Below, piece after piece: positions 37,221-48,980 of a DNA stretch of 64,000 bases. Both the position numbers and the translations under genes were made by a program. The stretch is taken from assembly GCF_047495875.1 (NCBI RefSeq), contig NC_092462.1:28660523-28724522 (forward strand), written 5' to 3'. Positions within the stretch are counted from its first letter, which is position 1, and every line of letters begins with the position of its first letter. The notes under the pieces are model-generated. The model worked only from the letters and a program-made list of their open reading frames with translations, made no database searches and was not told the DNA's origin. Source of the stretch: Pithys albifrons albifrons. Its lineage: Eukaryota; Chordata; Aves; Passeriformes; Thamnophilidae.

Positions 37221-37620
37221 GCAATGCGCCTGCGTACTGCAGTACCCTGAGCCGTGCTTAACGTGTCCCCAGGAAACCTGGCCCCATGTCCGCTGGGACC
37301 AAATTTCAAGGCATATCTCTATTAGCTTATTTTGATGTTTTTATCTTTCCGTGATTGGGAACCATTCTCTGCAGCCAAAACAGACACTTTCCCGATGGCA
37401 TCAAGTGAATTTTTAGCTCTCCTTTGAGGAGAGGACTTCAATAAAAGATGAGGCTGCTCGCCGCACTGACTGGCTGCAGCTCTTTTAACGTCTCTGGCGG
37501 TTCCTGCCTTTTGCTGTAAGTTTACACTTGTATGAACATTGGCTCGGCTGCCCCGTGTTGCTGTAAGTGGAGGTTTGCACGCAAACATGGCCTCCACAAA
37601 AGCCACCTCAGGCGAAAGCA
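37221..37620. promoter_or_regulatory. Local CpG-rich patch, possible regulatory element
   Basis: I count 15 CpG dinucleotides between 37226 and 37613, while the kilobases on both sides have almost none. The patch is not an LTR by any sign I can see. It contains TGCGCCTGCGTA (37225-37236), one or two bases from the palindromic NRF1 site, and a CT-rich tract lies just upstream (37110-37180). CpG retention suggests an unmethylated enhancer, an alternative promoter or an unannotated exon, or a recent insertion of an unknown element. No frame with family resemblance was found. Confidence 0.35.
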
Positions 37621-39734
37621 CTTCCCACACCAGTAAAATGCAGTGTTACACAGGATCTCTGGTGGGTAACTCTGTCAGTGGTTTGTCAGTGGGTCATGTT
37701 TTAATCATGAGGGATGGGAGTCCCTTCTCTCTGACCTCCCCCCTGACCAGGGAGCATGGCAGGTTTGCTCAAAGGCACTTGAGAACAGATTGCCTGTGGT
37801 TTCTGAGGATGGGCACAACACCACAATGAAGTTTGGCTCAGCTGTGGGAGCATTTGTTGAAGGTTTGATACACGCAAACCTTGTTCTCTGCAGAAACACC
37901 ACGAATGTGCCACTCTCCTCCTTTAACCTCCTGAGCTCTCACCTTCACTTGCCTCAGTTATGAAGAGAAAAATTGCAAAAAAGCCCATAAGTTTTCTTCT
38001 GGAGCCTGAGAGGTACAGTAGCCACATGGATCTTTCAACCTCTTCTGAAGCTGAAATGACTGAAAATCCCTAGGAAATGCCAAAATGGAGGGATACACTC
38101 TCACAATAAATCAGGTTGAGTTTTGCCCCTGCTAAAACCTCCTGGATTTCTTTTATTCATGAGGCTAATGCTTCTGTGTGCTGCCCTTAATTACAGTTTG
38201 AGAAGCTCCTCATTTCTTCAGGGCCACCCCTGCTCTGTGGTAGCATGAAGATTAAGTGCTGGAAACATCCCTGGGGTGCACCAGCTCCCACCAGCATATG
38301 GATTTTTGCCCAAAGTCTGTAAAATCTAGGTGAAAAGATGGGAATCTTGCATTCTGTGAAAAGACACCCTTTGGCTTTGCCCAAGGTGAATGTTTTATGG
38401 GAAGTGTGTGCATTGGTGAGGAGAACCAAGTGAGAAGGTTCCACGGGAAACCTGGGGAAGAGGTGTGTGTGAAGAGAGAAAAAACACTGTCCTGGTGAAG
38501 TTCCATGAAGCCGGTGGAACTACACTCTGAGGTATTTTAGTACTGATGCACTCAAAATGGAGAGTAATTATATCTATCTGCCACTTAGTAGTTCTTAGAG
38601 TTTCTGCACCTGCTTTATGGGAATTTCAAGACAGGCTGAGACTTCCACATCTCAGGTGGAGGGAGCGTGGCTGGATAATAATTTCATGGGCTGTTCTGCT
38701 TGTTTCCTTTTGTCACACAGCTATCTGCAGGCAAAGTCCTGGGGGAGGCAAACCCGGGAGACAAATTTGAAGCTGCTACTGACACAGGTTACCAAAGGAG
38801 AAATGCTGGAAATTTTCAGGAGATGAGACCTGAGGAGTTTTAGGAGGCTGCAGAAAAAGGGAGCTATAGAGGGGAGAGGGATACTTGCAGCAAAGATGAT
38901 GCAACTATTTAGCTAAAGGGGAGGTGATTAGCTTTGCAATATATTTTCAGAAGGACTGAGTTTTTAGCCAAATATTTAATTTTTCTTTAGCATCTAATCC
39001 TTCTGTGGCTGTCAGCACTGCAGCAAAGCACATGGGAAAGTGCTGCTGCTGAAAATTGGAGTTGATGGGGGGGGAAAGCTTTCAAAAGCAGTTGGCTCCT
39101 TGGGGTCCCAGGACCCACTGAGTTTCAGTCAAGTTTATTCAGTTACTCAGGAGCTTTTGAAAAATCATTGAAATTCTCTCCCCTCTCATTATCATGGGCT
39201 CCCCAGCAGGTAGCTCAGCCTGCTATAATCCTTAAATCAAATATGACAGCCTCTCTCCTGTATTGCTATTCATTTTCACATCGACATTGGGATGGATTTT
39301 CTCTTCCTCCTTGTTACTAGTGGACTGATGTTAACCATTTTAAAAGAAGCAACAAATATTATGTTTTTGTATTCAGGCATGCCAGCTAATGCCAATCACT
39401 GCAGCTTTGGGTAATTCTGTAGGTTAAAAAGGTAGAGTTCCAAAAGGAAAGCCAGAACTGTGCTTAATGCACTAGTATTATTTATGACTGTGTTTGCATT
39501 CTGTTTTCCAAAATCTGCTCCATAAAGTCAACACTTGGCATTAAAATCTGTCTTAAGATAGCAGGCTGAAGTGTGTAAGGAAAAAAACAATAACTTCTAG
39601 CAGCACATTTTCATTACACTGGAAGTAAAAAATAACACTAAGAAATAGTGGAGTGTTTCTCTGAAGCCTTGTTTTTTCACCTATCCATACACATTTTCTC
39701 AAGTAGTTTAATCAGGCAAAAGCTTTCTTTATAA
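37621..39734. other. Unique non-coding DNA
   Basis: No gene or repeat recognised. Confidence 0.6.
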
Positions 39735-40139
39735 TTTGACCTTTTTTTTTTAATTTCTACAGTGATTCCTGACCTTTTGGAAATTGCTCATTCAAAATAT
39801 CGTAAAGAAAGTGCTGTCAGTTATTTATCAGGTTATGTCATGATTTCTGAAAACCGACCTGTATTTACTTATGCCGGTAGAGACTGCATCAGAGGAATGA
39901 ACAAGCATTTTTCTATAGCATTGCTAAGTAAAACCAGAAAAGTCTCTTGGCCACTATTTCCTGTTAGTGTACATGAAAAAGTAGGCAAAAGTATTAATTG
40001 TCTTGTTGATTATATTGATAGATCCAAAGGGATTAAAAATGCCTTTCTGTGGTTAGTTAATATTTGCTCATTAAGATCAGTATTTAAAATTCTTTCCTAT
40101 GTAGCACTGTCCAAACTGCGTAACCAGGATCAGACATAG
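39735..40139 (+). other. Open frame behind a splice-acceptor-like sequence (possible exon, unproven)
   Basis: The plus frame is open from 39735 to a TAG at 40137-40139. A pyrimidine tract and TTTCTACAG end at 39762, a good match to a 3' splice site, and could open a terminal exon here. The first in-frame ATG is at 39840, giving 99 codons. The predicted product has no signal peptide, domain or motif that I recognise, though its composition is less biased than other frames in the window. A frame of this length is expected a few times by chance in 64 kb, so I do not call it a gene. Confidence 0.2.
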
Positions 40140-41989
40140 AGAGATGCTCAGTGCCTGGTGCTGTGGGAAAAGGTGCAGTGGAGAATTGAAATGAAAAGGC
40201 AATTATTTCAATTTTAAACCGTTCTTTAAATAAACTGGAAGCTCCACAGGATGCAGTGAGAATCACCATTTGCAGTCTGGGAGGGCAAGCACTGCCACCA
40301 AATATTTCTTTGCCTGGTTAATCCTTTTGGGAATTCTCATGTGTTAAAATGAGGTGCCTGCATGAGTACCTTTCCCAGTCAGAGCCACAGCCAAGAAATA
40401 ACAATGATGTTGATAGCAAATGTAGCAGGAAATAAGCTGAAGATCAGGAGAGTTTGACATCCTGTAGGTACCTGTCTTACTGGGCATTTGTACAAAATTT
40501 CTAAGACTTCCTCCTGCTTCCCACAGAATCCTACTTTCCTTTCTCCTAAATTATCATTCCAGCATATGGGGCAATTTTTTAAAGTAGGAAAAAAACCCAC
40601 TACAATACATCTACCAGCCACTTCTCCACTGCTCTATACAGTCCTCATTGATTAGGAATTGGAGAGGCTCAAGAGGTGCTCACAAAGAACTGATTACAAA
40701 GTCAGGAAAAATGAGACATTCTCCAAAAGGGCTTCTCATCTGCTGCTGTTTGTGCTGCTTTGCTTTCCTGCAGCTCTGGATCATGTCCGTAGTAGTTTTG
40801 CACACTTTTTTTCCCTGAAGAACTCACTGAATAGGCTCCTTTTTCTGGGAAGCTCCTTTGAGAGGCTGGAGGTATTTTTTAAGAGTTGTTCCCTTTGTGT
40901 TTACAATGAGAAAATATTTTAGAGCTCCACTTTGACAGTTTTAAGTAAATATAACTGGTTTCACTGCACAGAACAAATCTGGATGTTTCACCTGTAGAAT
41001 AAAAGAAGTGGATTTCTTCTAGGCATCTATAACCCCTATCCTCTGTAAGCAAAACCTCTTTGCATTTCATATTTTAAAAACAGCTTATGAACAGTGTTTA
41101 CATCTTGCATCATGTGCAGACTGAAGGAGAATGTAGGCTTGACTGTATTTTGTGGGCATGTTAAATACAGCTTTTGATGAGAGTCTTGCTGTAGATGTCA
41201 AGTGAAGCAAAACAATAGCAGCAAAAACTTCAGACTTGTGTGCTTTCACCTTTCCTTTAAGTTCTTACTTGATAGTGAAAAATCAGCAGTAAGGGCAGAG
41301 AACTGGACTGTGTTTTACAATAGCCAAAGATAATGTGGAATGCTCACATTCAGGCAAAAAGAGGTTAAAAAAATACCAGATTGTGGCATAATTGCCAAAT
41401 TACAACATCTAATTTGTAGGTTAACTTGCTAATTATGTGTGATACATGGGTAGTGAAGGAAGAATACTAAGCACTAGTAGCTTTCCTTTTGTCTTTGAAA
41501 ATTTGTTTTGATTAGGGGAAGGAAGAGGAAAAAAAAAAGCTGTCTTTACCACATGCAACATTCAATTGAGACTTATTCTCCTGTGCCAGGTGGAATAAAA
41601 AGCAGCTATACAGAGTAGTGGATGATGTGCTCGTTTTAAGAGAAATGGAGGGCATGATAGGCGTTTTGTGGGGTTTAGATGCCTGTAATAAATGTTCATA
41701 CGCTTTTGGAAAAAATATTCTCAGAGTGAAGATTAGCACCCTGATGTTTTTATTGCCAGACTGTGATTCCAAGGGCTGTCAGGAGTGCTGGTGTTGATAT
41801 TTAAGATGAGTTTTTGTGTAAGTGCCAGTCCTATCTGCACAAACATCGCTCTGCTTTCTTTTTCCTCCCCTTTTTAAGTAACTGTCAGTATTTACTAGTC
41901 AATATTAAGCAGGACTATTTACCTTGTCAAAAATGTATGCTTTTAAATTAATTCTGAATTAGGGAATATACTGTTCTCTCTTGCCATTG
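40140..41989. other. Unique non-coding DNA
   Basis: No gene or repeat recognised. Confidence 0.6.
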
Positions 41990-42245
41990 ATAGGCAGGGT
42001 TAATATTCTCGCAACCAAAGATCTGGGGACTGGAGCAAAATGCAAATGGCCACGGAAGAGAAAACGTCTGTGTGTGAACTTGACAGTAAGAAAAGCAAGA
42101 AGGAATGAAATGACCTACATTTTGCAGGAGCGAACCTGGTCATTAATGAAAGCGAAGAGCACACAGTCATTTGTACTTTTATGTGTGTACATTCATAATG
42201 CTCATGCTAACAGAAAACGACATTCTGTCTTGAAATCATTCTGAG
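41990..42245. promoter_or_regulatory. Candidate conserved non-coding element
   Basis: The segment has balanced composition, six CpGs in an AT-rich setting and an octamer site ATGCAAAT (42040-42047, POU-factor type). It lacks simple repeats or transposon remains. These are typical of deeply conserved vertebrate enhancers, but conservation itself cannot be seen from one sequence. An 87-codon frame (41981-42244) covers it and is not obviously coding. Confidence 0.25.
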
Positions 42246-45200
42246 GTATTAAATAGCTTTCTCTATAGCAGATGCATTTGAGCTGAATTCTAGGACTGCA
42301 GCAGTGGGTTTGAAAAACTCAGCCAAAATTGGTAAAAACTGAAGCACTGCCTTTTTTGCTCATGCACGTGTAAACATTTTAATTGTTAAAGAAGATGTTT
42401 CTCTGCAGCTCCTAGCTGTGTTTTAGTTAAAAAGAAATCAACCCAAACAAAAAAACCCAAAACCAAACATCCTAACCCTGGCCAATATTTTCATTTGTCT
42501 TTCTATTTTAAGAACTTGCAGCTGTTTTCAGGGGAGGGGGAGTGTTGCAGCACACACTGATTAACCATTAGCAATAACATAATGCACTCAAACGAAACCC
42601 TCTTGAAATCAATAGCAATCCTGATGCAAGACAGATTTAAACTCACCTGAGAACCATATTTTACCTTGGAGATAAGAGAACTGGTTACACTGAGCTTAGT
42701 TGCATTAATAATAATAATTACATATCGAATTAAATACATTGTACCCCACATACAGCACATTGCAGCAGCAAAACCTTCATTAATAAGAGATGCAGAAATG
42801 TGTTGTACAGAAGAATGAAAACTGAACAGGGATTACAGAGTCAATGTTTTGTTTGTAGGTTACCCTGACTCTGCTGGTTTTTTTCTCCCATAAATTCAAA
42901 CTCTTAAAGAAAACTGATTATGACAATATTTATTGTTACTGCAAATGAGGCCATATTGTTGTACCTTGGAAATTAAACCAGCTCAGAGTTTAGAGTGCAT
43001 GTGGGAGGACCAATACAGTAATTAAAGGACACCTCAGTCATGCACAGCACTCTTTATTTCAGGGAATTGTATCCATGCTCAAAAGCCTAAATATGTATCA
43101 TTTTAGAGAATAGGTGGCAAATATGTATTCTGAAACAGAGGAAAGGCTGAAATTGAAATGTCATAACCAGACAGGCAAATGCAGTTTCCAGTGTGCTTTT
43201 GTAATTGCAGATGCGTTCTTGTGATAGCAGATCCACTTTCTCAGTTTTGCTTCTTTTACCTTTTGTCTGGTGTTTAGAGTTTGAAATGCCTCAGGGCAGT
43301 TACATCCCTACTGTCAGAAGTGCCCTGGAGCTGACTACACCTTGAAAGGGGTGTTCTTTCACAACGCAGCAGGGAGTGGGGCAGGTATTGAACAAATATT
43401 TAAGGAAAAGGGAACAGAGAGCCTGGAGAACCCTTGCTGCAGGCAAGTAATCTGCTGCCATCTAAGGAAGCAAGTGAAGCATCCTGTGCCATTTCTACCT
43501 TTTCCATTGTATTTACAGGCTGTGGATTTCAGTGGAGTAAATTGCTCTGGCTAAACTCTTTTGTTCATTCATTTATATGCAATATTCTCACAGTAGGGAC
43601 AGCAGAATATGAGAGGCTTTCCAGTCTTGAGTTGTACATGTCATAGCTCCATTTTCCCTGGCTAATATTGATTTCTCTGTGCAAGCTGTGTTTGCTCAAG
43701 GAAGGTACACCTTTCAGGGACACCCCTCACGTCCTACAAAGAGCAAAGAGAACCATATCCCAGACATTGTTGCTTTAATGAGGAGGAAAGCTGCACTTCC
43801 AACATATGTCATGATTTATCTGGTTTTTTGCCCAGTTTTACCTTGCACGGCTCAGCATGATTGGAATGTGTTTGACTTTATCCAAATTAATTTTTTTAAT
43901 ATATTTTAAATCTCAGATGTTAAGGTGATTTACATTAATTAAACTTCAGTTGGCTTTAAAATTGTCATGTATCCATTTCAGCAGCGTTTATAGAGAACAA
44001 GATAGAGGATTTAAATTACACGCCATATGGGGCAATGCTAGGGACATTTGCTATTGTGTTAATTGCTTAGAGCTACATTTTCTATCCTACGTCTGAGACA
44101 TTTGCTCTCATGCTTGCTGAATTAGGTGAAGAGATTCATGGTCAAAAGCAGTATTTACAGATTTTTTCCCCATCTGCTGGCTTTTGCTCTGCTGCATGGA
44201 TTAGCTTTTCAGAGGGGCTCTGCTACTCTTAGCACCAGTGTCACCTCTGCCTTTGCTGGGAGGCAGAGGCAGAGGTGCCCAAAGAGTACCTAGTTGACAC
44301 ACCAGGATCCCACCAAACCCTCTTGTGGATAAAAAGCCTGCAATCTATAAAAGAAAGCATTCTTCTGCACTGCCAAGGTAGAAAGAGGCATGCTTTGTTG
44401 TATCCCAAAATGAGTCTGAATTTTCCAGCCCCAGTTCTGAGATATCTCATTGTCATCACAGTTATGTCCTAGCTTTGTTGGCACAACAGGGTCAAGCCCC
44501 ACAAATGATCCCCAACCTGTTTCTGCTGCAGGGAAATTAACATTTGCAAGGTGCAGATATCAATTTTCAGGTCTGCATTGAGTGTTGGCAAAGTGGTGCC
44601 AGATATGCTGCTGAAGAGGGGGCGAGGGGGCTTGAGTGAAAACCAATGGACTCCTATGGATGAAATTGTACACATAGGCAATATGGATGCCACCACTGGC
44701 CTGGGGGGAAAGGGTTTTCCAGGATGAGCTGCAAGGCAGAGTAATGTCACCCTTTTCCTAAAGTTTGCAAGTGATGTTTTTGAGTGAGCTTACTGAATCA
44801 GAGTGGTTTGATTTGGGGGAGATCAAATTTAAATGCCTTAATAGCTCACAGAATATAGACTAGTGAATAGCATCCTCATGAGAGCTTTGGGATTAGGGAT
44901 CCTCTCCCTGGTGAAATGTCTCACTTTCTCTTACCTCTTTAAAAAAGTCCACATCCTTCTTGAAATAAGAGACAGAGAAGGGGTCAGGTGGTTAGAGGAA
45001 AATTATTCAGTATGCACAGCTAAGCTTTCCTCCTTGGAGACCTCTCCAGGTGAACACTCAAAATCTGAAGAGGATGAAACCAGAGGTCTTAGTCCCATTC
45101 TGAATCCCTGCCAGAGAAAAACTTCTGCAAAAAACCCCTTCAAAATATCAGTACAAATCAATTTGTCTTGCAAGATCAGAAAGCACTTGAAGATTTCCCC

Positions 45201-45510
45201 ATAGCTGGCTTCAAAGAAGAGGGGAAATAAAACACAGAGATGTTAGGGAGGTGGTGGGAGCAGCTGTATCTGCTGTTTTGCAGCACCTTTCTGCTTCTGG
45301 CTGGTGATTCCTGCTAGGCAATATGGCAATATTGTAATGTGATTCTCCTATATTAATATTTTAAATGAATAAATAAATATCTGATGAGAAAAAGAGAATT
45401 AAAGATGAGATTAAAACAGCCTGGGTGATGTATTTCTCTGGGATATGGTAAAGTCTCTAGGTTTTATGCTGTGCAATCAATGTTACAAGTTACATCTATA
45501 TTAAAGAGCA
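42246..45510. other. Unique non-coding DNA
   Basis: No gene recognised. A homeodomain-rich AT block with CATATG E-box lies at about 43975-44095 and may be regulatory. The 113-codon frame at 44863-45204 has no family resemblance. Confidence 0.55.
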
Positions 45511-45534
45511 TGTGTGTGTATCTCTCTCTCTCTC
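45511..45534. repeat. Short TG then CT microsatellite
   Basis: TGTGTGTG followed by a perfect (TC)7 run and a C-run. Confidence 0.85.
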
Positions 45535-47430
45535 CCCCCTCCATCCCCCATAAAGGCCATGAAGGCTATCTGTCATCAAGGAGGGTCCCAATTTCTGCTA
45601 GAACTGTTGTAATGATGATGATATTCTATGAGAGCGTACTGTTTTTAAAACGCCAGTGGCTTATATGGTTTTCACTTAATTTTGGTCTGAATCTGTTTTA
45701 GGAAATAAGTCAGCTGTAAAAGGATCAAAAGTCTTTTTTCATTATGTTTGGCGGAAATGCAAAGCATTTGTTTTCTCTCTGACTCCACATTGCACAGTTC
45801 AGTTCTTGCATGAAAAGGGTGCTGAGCCTTTATCCACTGTTAGCAAGAGGCACAGGATGAGAAAAGATGATAGAAAGAAACTGCCCAATCTCCATTAATA
45901 GAAATGGAATCTCTAAAACCCTGTCAGAAATGCTGCTGCACTCCAGGACAAATATTAATCCCAGCATTATAACTGCATCATTCTGCTGTTAACATAGATC
46001 ACACCTGCTACTCTGAGTTTATTCACAGACTGAAGTCCCTGGTTTCTGCAGGAATGGGCAGGAGTCTCAGAAGTACTCTGCATTGGCCTGACTCCTCCTA
46101 AATCTGGAATAAAACTGTCTCAGATTTTACCACGGCTGTGCACTTAGACAGCTCCTTTCCTTTCCATTCTGATGTGCTAGAGATGGAATGTTTGGTGTTA
46201 AATTCTGCTCTGTCTCAGCTGTGAACATTCCTGGAGGCCCAAGATCCTATTCCTTGTTCACCTCAGTGCTTGTGTGAAGAGGATTAGGCATTTTAGGCAT
46301 AACCACTGCATCTTGAGAATTTCTTCAAATGAAGTCAGGTGTGAATTAAAAACTCCTTTTCCCTGTAGGAATGAAATGCATGTTTTTTCTGTTTTCTCTG
46401 CATGAGAAAATATATTCACCTTTCCCTGTTGTACAGCACCCCATGAGTTTGTAGAGGATAGGGGAAAAAAGGATGTGTAACATCTCCAAACTTGTTATTT
46501 ATAGGTATCTCTATCATGTCATGACTGAGAATTTTTTGAGTAAATTCCATATTTAGGTGCATTATTTGTTTCCTGTATCTAGAATGGAGCTTTGTTCGAT
46601 ATTTCTAAATGGCAAACATTTTTCTTGATGCGAAATGTACAATTGACAAACTGCTGTTGGGAAAAGCAGTGTTATTTTCACCAGGAAAACTCTTAATAAG
46701 AATAAACTATGACATCAAGTCATTTTTCAAAGTGTTTCTCACTGAAACTTTAATAGCTTCCTGCTACATATCCTAAGTCATTGCTCAGCACCTATTGTGC
46801 ACCTTCCTACCAGGTAGCTTTTTTTGTGGGTAGATGGAAATGTCTCATCATCTTTTGGCCAGGCTCTGCCTTTGACCTTCAGCTGTGTGCAAACAGAAAG
46901 CTCCCAGCTAAACACTGGAACCCTGTGGCTTCCAGAGTCAGCAGCTCCCCCACAGCTGGAGCGAAGAGCCACAGGAGGAGATAATTGCCATGTAGTTTCC
47001 AAAACGTTTTTTCTGCTATCTGCTTCCATGTTTGCTCCACATTTCTGACTACCTGTATTCATCAAATTCATGCTTGGAATAGGCTATTGGCTGAACGTTA
47101 ATAACCCCTTGTTCTTTAATGTTGTCTTTCTAGTTAATTAATCTATTTATGATAATAGTATGTCTCATTTTGTGCTTTCACTCTAGAGGGTGTGTTTGTA
47201 TTATCCTGCTGTATAGTGTTGACTGGCCCTATTATCATTTATCATTAAAGGCAGCAGCAACACTCTGGCCTGGCCTGCCAATAATTTTTCAATTAATTCC
47301 TTAGTGGTTGGTTTTTCTTTGCTTTTGCATTTAGCCAGTGAGTACAATGTCTTTAAGCTTTCCATCTGACTTTTTCTTTTTTCAAGCTTTGCAACTGTGT
47401 TCTTTTTATGCTGAGGCATCTGAAGCTTGT
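45535..47430. other. Unique non-coding DNA with a possible old repeat relic
   Basis: The stretch 46050-46105 (AGTACTCTGCATTGGCCTGA and flanks) resembles the old amniote repeat segment AGTGCTCAGCATTGGCCTAA, but the match is short. A lysine-rich minus frame ends near 47201 and shows no known family. Nothing else is recognised. Confidence 0.45.
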
Positions 47431-47500
47431 GTGTGGGAAAAGCATCCAGAAGGGCAGGCTGGCAGGGTGGCATGTGGGGAAAGCATCTAGGAGGGCAGGC
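47431..47500. repeat. Local tandem duplication, two ~40-bp units
   Basis: GTGGGAAAAGCATCCAGAAG with GGCAGGC after it recurs 41 bases later as GTGGGGAAAGCATCTAGGAG with GGCAGGC, so two diverged tandem units are present. Confidence 0.8.
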
Positions 47501-48915
47501 AGACAGTCAGGGCTGTGAGCCTGTGGTGCTTTGAGGTATGCTCCCAGGTCTACCTCTTGTGGGCACTGGAGCTCACAAGGGGCAATGTAGCATGTTGAAA
47601 GCACCAAGTCTGTGTCTAGCAGGTGGAACACTCAGGTCTGGGTCTGGGATAAATCATAAAGGCTCAAGGGATGGCTGCAGTCTTGGACATTATCATGGAG
47701 TGTCTGAGAATGGTGCCTCTGCATGCAAATCCTTGGATTTATCTTATAGGTGATCCCCCTGTGAAACAGGGTGACAGCAACAAGCTATAGCAATAAGTTT
47801 GTATGTCTGAAGCTTGGCTTCAGTTCAGCCATGATTCCCCCTTGCCACAGGGCAGCAGACTGCACATTGGGTTCCCATTAATATCAGACCCATAGCAGGC
47901 ATTTCTAGTGTCTGCACCCACCTTGGATTATTGCAGACTGTTAAATGAAGGCACATGTCTGATAACGGCAGCATTTTGCTCCCAGCTTCCACTCTGCCAC
48001 TGTGGCACACACGCTGCAAAGGATCACAACTATTACCAAATGCATCTGTGCTTTGGCTGGCTGGGCTGCTGAATTAATGCTTGCATTTTTTCTACATTTC
48101 AGCTTTCTAGAGCCATCTTTAAAAGGATGACAGTACATGGATTTAGAAAGCAGAATAGCTGCAAGCCAATAAGTATGTATAATGAGGGGGTGTTTGTGAA
48201 ATAATTGGAGTCAATGATTAGTAGAGATGTTTGGATTTTCTTTGTTTACAAGCACTTCATTATAGACTTGACCTGCTTACCTTAAATTAATTTTTGTTTC
48301 CAGCCACATGGCTACTTGTTTCCTTCCATATTCTCCCAAGCATTTTATTTTTAAGCAGATTCTCCTCTGGACTGTGTTGATGCCAAGTTTTGTCTTATGT
48401 TCTTTATCAGTACAACAATATGAAATATTTAATAAGAAGTTATCACTGTGGCCATTATAAAAGATTAAATAGGTCTGTCAGCCTGGGTTCCTGAAGAAGG
48501 AAACCTGGTAGGCAGAAAGAATCAGAAGAAACAGCATCAAATATACAGATGTAGAGTTAGATCAAAACACAAGAAGCTCTGTTTCATGCTCAACAACTTC
48601 TTCCTCTGTCATGCCAAAGGCAGGGGAAAAGGAACAGAGCCGTATTTGAATCTAAATTTGCTATGTTTGAAACTAAATTGACCTTCTCCTGAAGAAGAGG
48701 GGGCAGCAAAGAAGCCCTGCAAGAGTTGTCATCTAGTTGGCACTTTTGTGCTTTTATCCTAGCTCCTATGTACCCTCAGCTTTTATTTCTACCTGGGAAA
48801 TCACCTTGCTTTTACCCCACACTCCTCTGGGACCTTGTACAAGTGTTTTAAGTCTCCTTATTTTATTTTTTCCCCTGTTCTGCTAAAACACCTTTCTCCA
48901 AAGGGCACTGTTAGC
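47501..48915. other. Unique non-coding DNA
   Basis: No gene or repeat recognised. Confidence 0.6.
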
Positions 48916-48980
48916 TGTGTGTGTGTGTGTGTGTGTTTGTGTGTTTGTGTGTTTGTGTGTTTGTGTGTTTGTGTGCGTGT
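48916..48980. repeat. Compound microsatellite: (TG)n and (GTGTGTTT)5
   Basis: A plain TG run is followed by five exact copies of the octamer GTGTGTTT (48931-48970) and a decayed unit. The frames that cross it on both strands are artefacts of the repeat. Confidence 0.95.

Noticed and set aside
47201..47473. Lysine-rich minus frame that looked like a decayed coding exon
   Set aside because: No known domain, no splice signals in register, and composition follows the local AT-rich DNA and the tandem duplication at its start.
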